From the NCBI RefSeq assembly GCF_004323735.1, contig NZ_CP036455.1, positions 2,227,101 through 2,291,100 of the forward strand: a stretch of DNA of 64,000 bases, read 5' to 3'. Position 1 is the first letter of the stretch, and each line of letters begins with the position of its first letter. This DNA is from Streptomonospora litoralis. GTDB lineage: Bacteria; Actinomycetota; Actinomycetes; Streptosporangiales; Streptosporangiaceae. A program made the position numbers and the translations under genes. Positions 16,872 through 26,163 of the stretch are shown here, in pieces. Below the pieces are notes generated by a model. It was not told the DNA's origin, made no database searches, and saw nothing but the letters and a program-made list of their open reading frames with translations.

Positions 16872-18203
16872 GTGCAGGGCAGAGCAATCCCATCCGTGGT
16901 CCGCGGTGCGGGAGTCGGTGTCGCCGGGCTGGTCCTCGTCCTGGCCTCCGCCTGCACCGGCCAGGACAGCGGGGGTTCGGGCCCGCAGAACGCCGGCGGC
17001 GAGAGCCCCGATCCCGTCGATGTGCGCATCTCGCCGCAGGACGGCGCGGCCGAGGTCGAGCCGAACCTGCCGGTGACTGTCGAGTCCGGCGAGGGCCCCA
17101 TCACCGACGTCTCCGTCGAGCAGAGCCGCGGCGCCTCGGGAGCGGGCGCAGCGACCGCCGAGCCGACCCCGTCGGCGAGCGCGCAGTCCGAGGTCGGCGC
17201 CGTGACCGGCACACTCAGCGAGGACGAGACCACCTGGGTCAGCGACTGGAACCTCATCCCCGGATCCGACGTCACCGTCACCGCCACCGTCGAAACCGGC
17301 GACGGCGAGTCGGCCGAGGTCGTATCCGAGTTCAGCACCCTGCCGCCCGTCGAGGGCAAGCGCCTGGAACTGCAGTCGAACTTCCCCGTCAGCGGGCAGA
17401 CCGTGGGCGTGGGCATGCCGGTGATCGTCAACTTCGACCTGCCCGTGCAGAACAAGACGCAGGTCGAGAACTCCATGGAGGTCACCTCCGAACAGCCCGC
17501 CGAAGGCGCCTGGAACTGGTTCGGCGACAAGACGGCGGTGTTCCGTCCCGAGGAGTACTGGCAGCCGAACCAGCACATCACCGTCGACCTGCGCCTCGCC
17601 GGTGTGGAGGCCTCCGAGGGCGTCTACGGCATCGAGAACCACCAGCTCAACTTCGACGTCGGCCGCGCCCAGATCAGCACCATCGACAGCGACACCAAGC
17701 GCATGACCGTCGAACGCGACGGAGCGCAGATCAAGGACTTCCCCACCAGCATCGGCAAGGCCGACATCAGGAAGTACACCACCACCAGCGGCACCCACCT
17801 CACCATGGAGAAGTACGAGGAGCTGGTCATGGACTCCTCCACCGTGGGTGTCCCGGTCGACAGCCCCGAGGGGTACAAGCTCGACGTCGAGTACGCCGTC
17901 CGCTTCTCCAACAGCGGCGAGTTCACCCACGCCGCACCGTGGAACGACCGGCTCGGCGAGTCCAACGAGAGCCACGGCTGCCCCAACCTGGCCACCGCCG
18001 ACGCCAAGTGGTTCTACGAGAACTCCTACATGGGCGACCCGCTGGTCGTCACCGGGACCGACCGGCAACTCGAAGTCGACAACGGCTGGGGCTACTGGCA
18101 GCGCTCCTGGGACGAGTGGCTGGCCAACAGCCCCACCGGCGAGCCCGACACCACCGACGGCGAGGGGACCCCGGGCAGCGTCCACGGCACCGAGGGCAGC
18201 TGA
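16872..18203 (+). CDS. L,D-transpeptidase lipoprotein (YkuD, Ig-like domains)
   Basis: A 443-aa exported peptidoglycan cross-linking enzyme that makes 3-3 bridges. Lipobox LASAC places the lipidated Cys at residue 28. Two Ig-like beta domains (about 45-255) precede the YkuD catalytic domain, with the nucleophile in SHGCPN at Cys370; most homologues have SHGCVN/R here, so Pro is a small deviation next to the catalytic Cys. The domain order matches mycobacterial LdtMt2-type enzymes. GTG at 16872 was chosen because it directly yields the lipoprotein signal. It stands alone between the two halves of the respiratory gene block. Confidence 0.92.
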   Translation: MQGRAIPSVVRGAGVGVAGLVLVLASACTGQDSGGSGPQNAGGESPDPVDVRISPQDGAAEVEPNLPVTVESGEGPITDVSVEQSRGASGAGAATAEPTPSASAQSEVGAVTGTLSEDETTWVSDWNLIPGSDVTVTATVETGDGESAEVVSEFSTLPPVEGKRLELQSNFPVSGQTVGVGMPVIVNFDLPVQNKTQVENSMEVTSEQPAEGAWNWFGDKTAVFRPEEYWQPNQHITVDLRLAGVEASEGVYGIENHQLNFDVGRAQISTIDSDTKRMTVERDGAQIKDFPTSIGKADIRKYTTTSGTHLTMEKYEELVMDSSTVGVPVDSPEGYKLDVEYAVRFSNSGEFTHAAPWNDRLGESNESHGCPNLATADAKWFYENSYMGDPLVVTGTDRQLEVDNGWGYWQRSWDEWLANSPTGEPDTTDGEGTPGSVHGTEGS

Positions 18204-18434
18204 GCGCGGGTTCCACACCCTTCTCCCCGGGCCCGGTGGGGCCCCGGCGGGGCCGCAGAGGCGCGCGTCGGGCCCCGCCGCTGCCCGCGGCGCCCCCCGC
18301 CCCGCCCGGGGTCCTGTGAACGGCGCAGAGGGCGGCTCAGCGGCGCGAGGAGAGCCGGATCGACGGTGGTCCGCTCCCGTAGCCGTATACGCCGAGCGCA
18401 ACGGGCGGAGGGCGGCGCGTAGCGGGACGGCGCA

Positions 18435-18486
18435 GCACAGCAGGAGGGCCCGGCACCCCGCGGGGTGCCGGGCCCTCCTGCTGTGC
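18435..18486. terminator. 52-bp palindromic bidirectional terminator
   Basis: A perfect 26-bp inverted repeat without spacer, centred at 18460/18461, with arms starting GCACAGCAGGAGGGCCCGGC. It lies between the convergent L,D-transpeptidase gene and qcrB, 19 bases from the qcrB stop. Confidence 0.85.
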
Positions 18487-18504
18487 GTGGGGGAGCGACC
18501 GGCG

Positions 18505-20181
18505 TCAGGCCAGGCCGGCCTCCTCCCGGGACTTGGCCTCGTCGGAGATGTACTCCTCCTGCTCGTGCAGTTCGTGGTGCAGGTGGTGGCCGGTGTGCGG
18601 CTCCACGCCCTCGAAGGAGACGTTGTCGCGCGTGTACCAGTCGGCCAGCCGCGCGCGCAGCCGACCCATGATCCCGCGCGAGGACGGCGCCTCGACGCCG
18701 TTCTCGTCGAGGGCCTGCACGTCGACGCGGGAGACCGGCTCCTTGCTCTCCAGCACGTGCACGGTCTCGTCCGTGGACTCCTTGTGCACCTCGATGAACT
18801 CGCCGCTGGGCAGCTGCTGGATGGTACCGCTCTCGTAGCCGTGCTCCAGCTGCTCCCGGTCCCGCCGCTGCAGACCCAGGCAGACCCGCTTCGTGACGAT
18901 GAAGCCGATGATCGGCCCGATGATCACCGTGATCCGGAAGAACCAGGTGGTGGCGTAGAGGCTGATGGAGAAGGTCTCCGACAGGATGTCGTTGGACCCC
19001 GCCAGCCACAGCAGGCCGTAGAAGGTGATGCCGGCGACGCCCATCCCGGTGCGCACCGGGGCGTTGCGCGGGCGGTCGGCCACGTTGTGGTGCCGCTTGT
19101 CGCCGCTGATCCACGCCTCCACGAACGGCCACAGCGCCATCGCGCCGAAGATGAGCCCGGGGATCACCAGGCCGGGCACCAGCACGGCGGTGGGGATCGA
19201 GTAGCCCGCCACGTCGATGTCGAACCAGTTCGGGAAGATCCGCAGCGACCCCTCCATGAAGCCCATGTACCAGTCGGGCTGCAGCCCGGAGGTGATGGAG
19301 GTGGGGGTGAACGGACCGAACAGGTGGATCGGGTTGATCTGCACGAACGCGCTGAGTCCGGCGGTGACGGCGAAGACGAAGAAGAAGAACCCGCCCGCCT
19401 TGACCGCGAACGCCGGCATCATCGGCGTGCCCACGACCTGCTTCTCCGAGCGCCCCTTGCCGGGGTACTGGGTGTGCTTCTGGTGCCACAGGATCAGGAT
19501 GTGCGCACCGATCAGCGCGAGCAGGATGCCCGGGATCAGCAGGATGTGCAGCATGTACAGCCGCGGGATGATCTCCTCGCCCGGGAACGCGCCGCCGAAG
19601 AGGAACATCGAGATGTAGGGGCCGATGATCGGCAGCGCCATCATCACGCCCTGCAGGATGCGCACGCCCATGCCCGAGGGCAGGTCGTCGGGCAGCGAGT
19701 ACCCGAACAGGCCTTCGAGCATGGCCAGGCCGAAGATCGCGATGCCGATCAGCCAGTTGATCTCACGCGGCTTGCGGAACGCGCCGGTGAAGAACACCCG
19801 CAGCATGTGCACCAGCATCGCGGCGACGAAGATCAGCGCGGCCCAGTGGTGGATCTGGCGGACCAGGAAGCCGCCGCGCACATCGAAATCGATGTGCAGC
19901 GTCGAGGCGTAGGCCTCGCTCATCGGCACACCCTGCAGCCGCTCGTAGGAGCCGTCGTAGACGATCTCGGCCATGCTCGGCTTGAACCACAGGGTCAGAA
20001 AGACGCCCGTGATGAGCAGGATGATGAACGAATACAGGGCGATCTCGCCCAGCATGAACGACCAGTGGTTCGGGAAGACCTTGCGCAGCTGCTTCTCACC
20101 GGTCTTGGCGAGGTGGAACCGGTCGTCGATGTAGTTGCCGGCGTTGCGCAGCGCCTTGGGCGCCTGTGTTGTGCGACTCAT
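18505..20181 (-). CDS. qcrB: Cytochrome bc complex cytochrome b subunit
   Basis: A 558-aa menaquinol:cytochrome c reductase core subunit with eight or more transmembrane helices. The haem b ligand histidines lie in IHHWAALIFVAAMLVHMLRVFF and in LHILLIPGILLALIGAHILILW. The quinol-site PEWY-like region appears as QPDWYMGF. The long cytoplasmic C-terminal tail (from about residue 430, rich in Glu and His) is typical of actinobacterial QcrB. The start is three bases after the qcrA stop, so the genes are coupled. Last gene of ctaE-qcrC-qcrA-qcrB. Confidence 0.97.
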   Translation of the reverse strand: MSRTTQAPKALRNAGNYIDDRFHLAKTGEKQLRKVFPNHWSFMLGEIALYSFIILLITGVFLTLWFKPSMAEIVYDGSYERLQGVPMSEAYASTLHIDFDVRGGFLVRQIHHWAALIFVAAMLVHMLRVFFTGAFRKPREINWLIGIAIFGLAMLEGLFGYSLPDDLPSGMGVRILQGVMMALPIIGPYISMFLFGGAFPGEEIIPRLYMLHILLIPGILLALIGAHILILWHQKHTQYPGKGRSEKQVVGTPMMPAFAVKAGGFFFFVFAVTAGLSAFVQINPIHLFGPFTPTSITSGLQPDWYMGFMEGSLRIFPNWFDIDVAGYSIPTAVLVPGLVIPGLIFGAMALWPFVEAWISGDKRHHNVADRPRNAPVRTGMGVAGITFYGLLWLAGSNDILSETFSISLYATTWFFRITVIIGPIIGFIVTKRVCLGLQRRDREQLEHGYESGTIQQLPSGEFIEVHKESTDETVHVLESKEPVSRVDVQALDENGVEAPSSRGIMGRLRARLADWYTRDNVSFEGVEPHTGHHLHHELHEQEEYISDEAKSREEAGLA

Positions 20182-20184
20182 CGG

Positions 20185-21312
20185 CTAGTTCCCCCTCTGC
20201 GCGTCCCAGAAGGTCGGCCCGACCGGCTCGGAGAAGTCGCCGTCCGCCACCAGGTACCCTTCTTCGTCCACTGTAATGGGCAGCTGGGGCAGCGGCCGGT
20301 TGGCCGGCCCGAAAGTGATCTTGGCGCCGTTGGCGGCGTCGAAGGTCGACTGGTGGCACGGGCACAGGATGCGGTGCGTGCCGCTCTCGTACAGCGCGGC
20401 GGGGCATCCCACGTGGGTGCAGATCTTGCTGTAGGCGACGATCCCGTTATGCAGCCAGTTGCGCTGCTCCCGGGTCAGCTCCTCGCTGTAGTCTTCCTCC
20501 GGTATCCGGATCAGCAGGATGACCGTCTGGGCCTGGTCGTTGAGGCTCAGCCCGTGCGGGTGCGCCGCGGTGGGCTCCACGTAGGGCAGCGCGCTGATCA
20601 TGCTGCCGTCGCGCAGGTCGTCCTGGTGGATCCACTTGTTGTCGCCGGTGCGCTCGGCGCCCTCGACGACCATGTGCATGCCCGGCTCCCACAGCGTGTG
20701 GCGCAGGCTCTCGCGGGGGAGCGGGCCGGTGTCGCGCAGCAGCACGATCGGCGCCACCCCCAGCGGGGCCATGGCCAGCAGGAGCGTGCGGCGCATCAGC
20801 GGCCGCTTGGTGAAGCCGCTCTCGTCGGCGCTGCGCATCAGGAAGTCGCTGAACGAGCTCTTCTGCTCCGGCGGCGACGGCAGTTCGTCGTAGGGGCTGG
20901 CCACCTCGTAGTGCGGCATGACGCGCCGCGCCCACACCGTCATACCCGCTCCGATGCCGAACAGCGCCAGCGTGAGCGTGCCGCCCATCAGCATGTTCGC
21001 CCACTGGCCCACCAGCGGATTCGCGATCGCAGGCTCGCCCTCGGCGTTGGGCGGGAACAGGAAGTAGGAGACCAGGAAGCCCACCCCGCCCACGAAGGCG
21101 ATCGTGAACCACATCGCGGCGGTGCGCTCGCCCTTGCGCTGGATCTCCTCCGGGCGGCCGTGGGTCTCGGCGGCGGAGTAGGGGCCCTCGTGGTCCTCGT
21201 GCTCCGGGGCCGCGCCGGTGACGACGCGGTCCTCCCCCCGGGGGGTCCCGATGACCCGCTCGGGTCCCCCCGCGCCCGGTTCGGTGTCGTGGTTGCGGTT
21301 TTCGTCAGTCAT
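20185..21312 (-). CDS. qcrA: Rieske iron-sulfur subunit of cytochrome bc complex
   Basis: A 375-aa subunit with three transmembrane helices, as in actinobacterial QcrA, and a C-terminal Rieske domain. The [2Fe-2S] ligands are in CTHVGCPA and CPCHQST. The N-terminal 75 residues are acidic and cytoplasmic. ATG at 21312 is preferred because the upstream 11 residues overlap qcrC; the chosen start overlaps the qcrC stop by 8 bases, giving tight coupling. Confidence 0.95.
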   Translation of the reverse strand: MTDENRNHDTEPGAGGPERVIGTPRGEDRVVTGAAPEHEDHEGPYSAAETHGRPEEIQRKGERTAAMWFTIAFVGGVGFLVSYFLFPPNAEGEPAIANPLVGQWANMLMGGTLTLALFGIGAGMTVWARRVMPHYEVASPYDELPSPPEQKSSFSDFLMRSADESGFTKRPLMRRTLLLAMAPLGVAPIVLLRDTGPLPRESLRHTLWEPGMHMVVEGAERTGDNKWIHQDDLRDGSMISALPYVEPTAAHPHGLSLNDQAQTVILLIRIPEEDYSEELTREQRNWLHNGIVAYSKICTHVGCPAALYESGTHRILCPCHQSTFDAANGAKITFGPANRPLPQLPITVDEEGYLVADGDFSEPVGPTFWDAQRGN

Positions 21313-22237
21313 GGGCTCGCTGCTTCGCGGTGATCCAGATCGCACAGGCCACGATCAGGCTGAGGCCGACCGTCCAGGCGATGAAGCCCTCGGCGACCTG
21401 GCCGATCCTGTTCAGGTCGAAGATGCCGCCGGCGTTCGGCTCGGCCTGGAGGTCCTTGACGTAGGCGATCAGCTCCTGCTTTTCGTCCGGGGTGACGGTC
21501 GTGTCGTTGAACACGGGCATCGCACCGGGGCCGGTGATCATGGCCTCGTAGATCTGGCGCGGGCTGGCGTCGCCGATCTCGGGCGCCCAGCGGCCGCCTG
21601 TCAGCGCACCGCCCTCGCCCGACCAGCTGTGGCAGTGCGCGCAGTTGGCGAGGTAGAGCTGCATACCCGCATCGGTGCTTTGAGCGCCCTCAAGGTACTG
21701 CTCGTACTTGGACTCCCACTCCTCCAGGGCCTGCTCGTAGGCGGCCTCGTCGGCGAAGTTGTTGCGCACGGGGGCGCTGCCGGGGATGTCGGCGGAAGGC
21801 ACCTCGGGTGCGCCCGCTTCGCCGATCTGCGCCTCGTAGTAGGCCACGAGGTCGTCGATCGCCTCCTGGTCGTACACCGGAGGCTTGCGGGGCATCTGCG
21901 CGTCGGGGTTCGTCGACGGCATGCGGCCAGTGCTGACCTGGAAGTCGACGGCGGCGCCGCCCTCGCCGGTGATGTCGGGGCCGGTGTAGCCCTCGCCCCC
22001 CGTGCCGTCCGGGCCGTGGCAGCTCGCGCAGCTCTTGGTCCAGATCTCGCGGCCCTGGGCCACGTCCTCGGCGGTCGGCTGCTCGCCTGCGGCGGCCTCA
22101 GCCGCCAGAGTCTGGGCCTCGGCCCGCTCCGCGCTGGGCGCGATGACGGCGTAGCCCACGCCGAAGAGCGTGAGCGCGAGCATGACGACGGCATACCCCG
22201 CTAGGGGATGCCGTCGCCGCGCGGTAATCCATTTCAC
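21305..22237 (-). CDS. qcrC: Dihaem cytochrome c subunit of cytochrome bcc complex
   Basis: A 310-aa membrane-anchored dihaem c-type cytochrome that replaces a soluble cytochrome c and passes electrons to CtaC. An N-terminal hydrophobic helix (about 12-31), haem motifs CASCH and CAHCH in two cytochrome c domains, and a C-terminal anchor (about 283-303) are present. The linker between haem domains contains an acidic, Tyr-rich insert (EEWESKYEQYLEGAQS), making the protein longer than the roughly 270 aa I expect for the family. The GTG at 22237 gives the natural N-terminus VKWITARRRHPLAG; the upstream extension lies in ctaE. Confidence 0.94.
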   Translation of the reverse strand: MKWITARRRHPLAGYAVVMLALTLFGVGYAVIAPSAERAEAQTLAAEAAAGEQPTAEDVAQGREIWTKSCASCHGPDGTGGEGYTGPDITGEGGAAVDFQVSTGRMPSTNPDAQMPRKPPVYDQEAIDDLVAYYEAQIGEAGAPEVPSADIPGSAPVRNNFADEAAYEQALEEWESKYEQYLEGAQSTDAGMQLYLANCAHCHSWSGEGGALTGGRWAPEIGDASPRQIYEAMITGPGAMPVFNDTTVTPDEKQELIAYVKDLQAEPNAGGIFDLNRIGQVAEGFIAWTVGLSLIVACAIWITAKQRAHD

Positions 22238-22254
22238 GGTTTCCCCGTTTCGGG

Positions 22255-22881
22255 TCACTGAAGGAAGTAGATGGTTGCGAACAAAGCGATCCAGACCACG
22301 TCGACGAAGTGCCAGTAGTAGGACACGACGATGGCGCTGGTCGCCTGCTGGTGAGTGAAGCGCTTCGCGGCGTACGTGCGTCCCAGCATGATCAGGAACG
22401 CGATCAGCCCACCGATGACGTGGAGACCGTGGAAACCCGTGGTGAGGTAGAACATCGAGCCGTAGGCGCTGGACTGCAGGGTCAGGCCCTCGACGTGGAT
22501 GAGCTCGTAGTACTCGTAGGCCTGGCCGAGTACGAAGACCAGGCCCATGAGGAACGTGATGTAGAACCACATACGGAGCTTCCGGACGTCACCGCGCTCG
22601 GCGGCCCAGACGCCGGCCTGAGCGGTGAAGCTGGAGGCCACCAGGATGATGGTGATCACCAAGGCGTACGGCACGTTCAGGTGAGCGGCGGGCCACTCGC
22701 CCAGGTCGGGGTTGCCTTTCGTCACCGATCGGATGGTGTAGTACATCGCGAACAGCGCAGCGAAGAACATGAGCTCGTTGGCAAGCCAAACGATGGTGCC
22801 AACGCTCACCAGGTCAGGTCGCTTTGCCGCACCGTGCAACGGTGTCGGTCCTGTCGGTTGATTCGCGGTTGCTGTCGCCAC
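22255..22881 (-). CDS. ctaE: Cytochrome c oxidase subunit III
   Basis: A 208-aa integral membrane subunit with five helices (actinobacterial type lacks the first two of the mitochondrial protein). Landmarks are [42 protein letters not shown] and [18 protein letters not shown] at 22881 is selected because a TAATAAT -10 element ends six bases upstream and there is no ribosome site, pointing to a leaderless transcript. First gene of the ctaE-qcrCAB operon, so complex III and IV subunits are co-expressed. Confidence 0.96.
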   Translation of the reverse strand: MATATANQPTGPTPLHGAAKRPDLVSVGTIVWLANELMFFAALFAMYYTIRSVTKGNPDLGEWPAAHLNVPYALVITIILVASSFTAQAGVWAAERGDVRKLRMWFYITFLMGLVFVLGQAYEYYELIHVEGLTLQSSAYGSMFYLTTGFHGLHVIGGLIAFLIMLGRTYAAKRFTHQQATSAIVVSYYWHFVDVVWIALFATIYFLQ

Positions 22882-22894
22882 GGGAGCATTATTA
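22882..22894 (-). promoter_or_regulatory. Leaderless promoter of ctaE-qcrCAB
   Basis: On the minus strand TAATAAT (22888-22894) is followed by GCTCCC and then the GTG start. The spacing places transcription initiation at or next to the start codon, and no Shine-Dalgarno is present. Confidence 0.6.
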
Positions 22895-23280
22895 CGGCAT
22901 CCCGCGAAGGTTGGTGCACGACCCCCCGAAAGGCGCCCGATCTGCCGCGACAACGGTATCGGTCCGCGACGGCCGGGTGGGGCGACCCGGCCGGAAGAAC
23001 CCCGGCTGCAGCGAGGATAGCGCGCCCGGCGCTCGGAGTCACGGCCTCCGTGCGAGTCGGCGGGCGTGTCGGCGGTTCGCGGGGCGAGTGGGGGCCGGCG
23101 GGGCGCGGCTTTTCACCGCGGGAGCGCGGCGGCCCGCCTCCGGAATGGCCAGGGGGGCGGCGGCGGTGGCATGCTGAGGTGGCGAAGGTCTCAACTCCAC
23201 GGCCGCGGGCGCCGGCCCGCAGCCCCCGGCGCGCACCCCAGGCGCACCGGGGCGGCCGTGACGTACAGGGATGGTGACGG
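22895..23280. other. Divergent intergenic region ctaE / receiver-like gene
   Basis: About 385 bases without a supported gene. Apart from the ctaE promoter at its left edge I see only GC-rich sequence; no recognisable operator or riboswitch. Confidence 0.4.
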
Positions 23281-23727
23281 TTGACCATGGCGACCAACGG
23301 CCCCGGCTCCGCGGAGTCCGCACCGCGGATGCGCGTGCTCCTCTACAGCGACAAGCCCGGCACCCGCGACCAGGTGCGCGCGGCGGTGGGGCGCAGGCCG
23401 GCCGCCGACGTGCCCAAGGTCGAGTTCGTCGAGTGCGCGACCGCACCGGGCGTGCTGGCGCGCATGGAGGACGGCGGAATCGACGTCGCGATCTTCGACG
23501 GCGAGACGGCCCCGGCGGGCGGCATGGGCGTGTGCCGGCAGGTGAAGGACGAGATCTACCGCTGCCCGCCGGTGCTGCTGATCATCGGACGCCGCGACGA
23601 CGGCTGGCTCGCCGCCTGGTCGCGCGCCGACAAGGTCGTCAGCCACCCGATCGACCCGGTCGCCCTCGCCGAGGCGCTGGCCGAGCTGATGCGCGAGCAG
23701 GCGGCCGAGACGGCGGCCCTCGGGTAG
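23281..23727 (+). CDS. Receiver-like (CheY-fold) protein
   Basis: A 148-aa protein resembling a response-regulator receiver domain without an output domain: [78 protein letters not shown]. The phosphoacceptor position (IFDGE) keeps an Asp and the C-terminal Lys equivalent (DKVV) is present, but the acidic pocket after beta-1 reads YSDK instead of DD, so phosphorylation is uncertain. The first codon may be TTG at 23281 or ATG at 23287. It lies divergent from ctaE and upstream of trpD, an order I recall from Streptomyces. Function unknown. Confidence 0.8.
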   Translation: MTMATNGPGSAESAPRMRVLLYSDKPGTRDQVRAAVGRRPAADVPKVEFVECATAPGVLARMEDGGIDVAIFDGETAPAGGMGVCRQVKDEIYRCPPVLLIIGRRDDGWLAAWSRADKVVSHPIDPVALAEALAELMREQAAETAALG

Positions 23728-24130
23728 TCTCCGACGCGAGGATCGGCGCCGCCGGCCGGCGGCGCCGACACCCGCTCCCGGCGAACAGCCGGGCGGACGG
23801 AGCCAGCCGAGCGAGAGACGTATCCGATGGTGCACAGCGCAGACGCGGCCCGCCGCGGCGCCCGCACCCCGCGCATCCGCGGCGGCGCCGCGCACCGGAG
23901 AACGAGGCCCCTCCCCGCGGCCGCGGCGCGGTTCTCGCCGGGCAGCGGCGGCCACGGGGCGAGCGTCCCGCGGGGCACGGAACTTCGCTTCTCTCCCGGC
24001 AGGGGGAACCACGGGGCAAGCACTTCGCGATGGCGCGGCTGAACATCTCTTTTCCCGTCATCGGCCGTATCCGCCCGCCCGTCCGCCTTGTCGTCCCACC
24101 ACGGGGACGAGTCCCCCGAGGAGCATCCAC
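23728..24130. other. Intergenic region upstream of trpD
   Basis: About 400 bases, non-coding. It contains two imperfect copies of a 30-base motif (TTCTCGCCGGGCAGCGGCGG near 23931 and TTCTCTCCCGGCAGGGGGAA near 23992, each followed by CCACGGGGCRAGC). No Trp-rich leader peptide or attenuator hairpin is seen before trpD. Confidence 0.4.
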
Positions 24131-25198
24131 GTGAGCACCACCGAACGCACCTGGTCCGAGCTGATCACCGCGCTGCTTGAGGGCCGGCCGCTCTCCGCCG
24201 ACGACACCGCCTGGGCCATGGACGAGATCATGTCCGGCTCCGCCACCGACGTGCAGATCGCGGGTTTCGCGGTGGCGCTGCGCGCCAAGGGCGCCGAGGT
24301 CGCCGAGGTCACCGGGCTGGCGGAGGGCATGTTCGCCCACGCCGTGCAGATCTCGGTCCCCGGCCGGACGGTCGACATCGTCGGTACCGGCGGCGACCGC
24401 GCCCACACCGTGAACATCTCGACCATGGCGGCCATCGTGGCCGCGGCGGCGGGGGCGAAGGTCGTCAAGCACGGCAACCGCGCCGCGTCGTCCTCCTGCG
24501 GCACGGCCGACGTGCTGGAGCGGCTGGGCGTGGTCATCGACCTCGCGCCCGAGCAGACGGCGCGGGTCGCCGAAGAGGCCGGCATCACCTTCTGCTTCGC
24601 TCCGCTTTTCCACCCCTCGCTGCGCCACGCGTCCAAGACGCGCAAGGAGCTGGGCGTGCCCACCGTCTTCAACTTCCTGGGCCCGCTGACCAACCCGGCG
24701 CGCCCGACCTCCGGCGCCGTCGGCGTCTTCGACGAGGGCATGTGCGAGACGATCGCCGGCGTCTTCGCGCGGCGCGGCGCCTCGGCGATGGTCTTCCGCG
24801 GCGACGACGGGCTGGACGAGCTGACCACGACGACCACCTCGCGGGTCTGGTCGGTGCACGAGGGCCGGGTGGTCCACGAGCGCGTCGACCCCGCTGAACT
24901 CGGGATCGAGCGCGCCGATCCGGGCGCGCTGCGCGGCGGCGACGTCGAGTACAACGCCCGCGTCGTGCGCGAGCTGGTCTCCGGCGGTCCCGGCGCGAGC
25001 GCGGCCGTGCGCGGCGCCGTGCTGCTCAACGCGGCGGCGGCGGTGGCCACCACACTGCCCGGGTTCGGTACGGCGGGGGCCGCCGAGGTCCTGGGCACGG
25101 CCCTGGAGACCGCCCGCGACGCCCTGGACAGCGGCGCCGCCGCCCGGGTGCTGGACAACTGGGTGGAGATCAGCCAGTCCTACGCCAAACAGGGCTGA
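24131..25198 (+). CDS. trpD: Anthranilate phosphoribosyltransferase
   Basis: A 355-aa enzyme transferring the phosphoribosyl group of PRPP to anthranilate, the second committed step of tryptophan synthesis. The family motifs are clear: [27 protein letters not shown] for PRPP binding (about 80-106), [18 protein letters not shown], and [17 protein letters not shown] at 24131 is preceded by GAGGAG. The gene is separate from other trp genes, as I recall for Streptomyces next to the qcr cluster. Confidence 0.96.
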   Translation: MSTTERTWSELITALLEGRPLSADDTAWAMDEIMSGSATDVQIAGFAVALRAKGAEVAEVTGLAEGMFAHAVQISVPGRTVDIVGTGGDRAHTVNISTMAAIVAAAAGAKVVKHGNRAASSSCGTADVLERLGVVIDLAPEQTARVAEEAGITFCFAPLFHPSLRHASKTRKELGVPTVFNFLGPLTNPARPTSGAVGVFDEGMCETIAGVFARRGASAMVFRGDDGLDELTTTTTSRVWSVHEGRVVHERVDPAELGIERADPGALRGGDVEYNARVVRELVSGGPGASAAVRGAVLLNAAAAVATTLPGFGTAGAAEVLGTALETARDALDSGAAARVLDNWVEISQSYAKQG

Positions 25199-25324
25199 GC
25201 CGCCGCCGGCCTTGCGGAGGACGCGGCACAAGGGTGGTGACATCGCTCGCTAACGGGGTAAGCCGTCTGCGACATCGGTACAGCCGCTTCGACCCCTTTT
25301 GTCCCCCACCCCCAGGAGGCAGTA

Positions 25325-25534
25325 GTGCGCAGTAGAGTCGTCATCCCGACCGTCGTGGTCATCTGGCTGCTCATCGGCCTGCTCGCGGCCATCCAGCGCG
25401 GCTACTTCAGCGCCGACGAGGCCAACTGCGCGACCATCGGCAGCACTCTGACGACGATCGCCGCCGGCCCGCTGAACTACGTGGGCGTCAACCCGACCAT
25501 CGAGTGCCCCGACCTCCCGCAGCCCTCCGAGTAG
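25325..25534 (+). CDS. Small single-pass membrane protein (69 aa)
   Basis: A 69-aa protein with one N-terminal hydrophobic helix (VVIPTVVVIWLLIGLLAAIQ, residues 4-23) and an extracytoplasmic tail with two Cys (residues 35 and 61) that could form a disulfide. An AGGAGG ribosome site precedes the GTG by about seven bases. Similar short proteins occur widely in Streptosporangiales and Streptomyces as far as I recall, with no assigned function. Its 3' end overlaps the convergent gene by 47 bases. Confidence 0.78.
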   Translation: MRSRVVIPTVVVIWLLIGLLAAIQRGYFSADEANCATIGSTLTTIAAGPLNYVGVNPTIECPDLPQPSE

Positions 25535-25916
25535 CCGCATCCCGCCGCCCGCGGTCCCCGACGCCGAGGGCCGCGGGCGGCGGTGTGCGTGCTGCCGGTG
25601 CGTCGGCATGGCCGTCGTCGCCTTCTTCGCCGTACTTCTCGGAAGCGGCCGCGTCGAGGACGCGGGCGAGCATGCTGACGGTGTCGGTGCGCAGGGTCTG
25701 AGGGCGCCGATCGGCGCCGTCTGCGGCTCGTGGGCGGGCGGTGTAGGGGGCCGTTGGGCACAGCGGTTGGTAACTGAGCACCCACCACGCGCCGTATTCC
25801 TCGTGCAGGGGGAGTAGCTCCTCGGGGAGGTCGGGGCGGTCCGCGTGGGGGAGGGGCGGGGGTGGCGGTGTCTCCGGGGTGCTGTGGGTGGTAATGGGCG
25901 CGGGTGGCTTGGGCAT
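25488..25916 (-). CDS. Pro-rich hypothetical protein beside XRE/DUF397 pair
   Basis: A 142-aa soluble protein beginning MPKPPAPITTHS with a Pro-rich N-terminus (residues 1-35), a better ordered middle (LPEELLPLHEEYGAWWVLSYQPLC) and an Ala/Arg/Gly-rich tail. A GAAGGGA stretch lies about 11 bases upstream of the ATG at 25916. It is divergent from the XRE regulator, a position where small accessory proteins often sit beside XRE-DUF397 pairs. Function unknown. The low-complexity tail overlapping the 69-aa membrane-protein gene lowers confidence in the exact 3' end. Confidence 0.5.
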   Translation of the reverse strand: MPKPPAPITTHSTPETPPPPPLPHADRPDLPEELLPLHEEYGAWWVLSYQPLCPTAPYTARPRAADGADRRPQTLRTDTVSMLARVLDAAASEKYGEEGDDGHADAPAARTPPPAALGVGDRGRRDAATRRAAGGRGTRWSG

Positions 25917-26163
25917 CGGTACAGGGTTCCCTTCGGTGCTGACGCCGGCTACGAGGTCTACATTCCCTGCGCTGATGCATGTAGGGAAGGTGCAGACAAT
26001 TCCGGATGCTCTGGTTAGCGTGTAGTGAGCATCCGAGCTGGCAGTCCCAGGTTGCATCCCAGGTTGCATCCGTCAGAACCCAAGCTCCATAGAATTCACC
26101 TTCTCGCACTATGCATGTCAAGCATGTAGACATCTGTAAGGGCTCAACGGTATATCTGTAGGC
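25917..26163. promoter_or_regulatory. AT-richer divergent control region of the XRE island
   Basis: Clearly lower GC than the rest of the window. It contains a 12-bp tandem repeat CCAGGTTGCATC (26047-26070), an inverted repeat GGATGCT/AGCATCC (26004-26034), and repeated ATCTGTARG motifs (26132-26140 and 26154-26162) flanking a TATATC -10 element. TAGACA (26127-26132) with an 18-base spacer fits a -35. The XRE start lies seven bases after the -10, so its mRNA is probably leaderless and the motifs are candidate auto-operators. Confidence 0.55.

Noticed and set aside
17848-21333. A 1161-codon open frame on the plus strand
   Set aside because: It is antisense to qcrB and qcrA, is full of His/Arg/Gln/Asp-rich low complexity and arises from GC-rich third positions of the real genes.
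23931-24020. Two imperfect 30-base repeats before trpD as a riboswitch or attenuator
   Set aside because: No Trp codons, no terminator hairpin and only partial similarity; probably chance in GC-rich DNA.
23271-24134. A 287-codon frame covering the receiver-like gene and the trpD leader
   Set aside because: It is out of frame with the recognisable receiver motifs and consists of Arg/Pro/Gly-rich shadow sequence.
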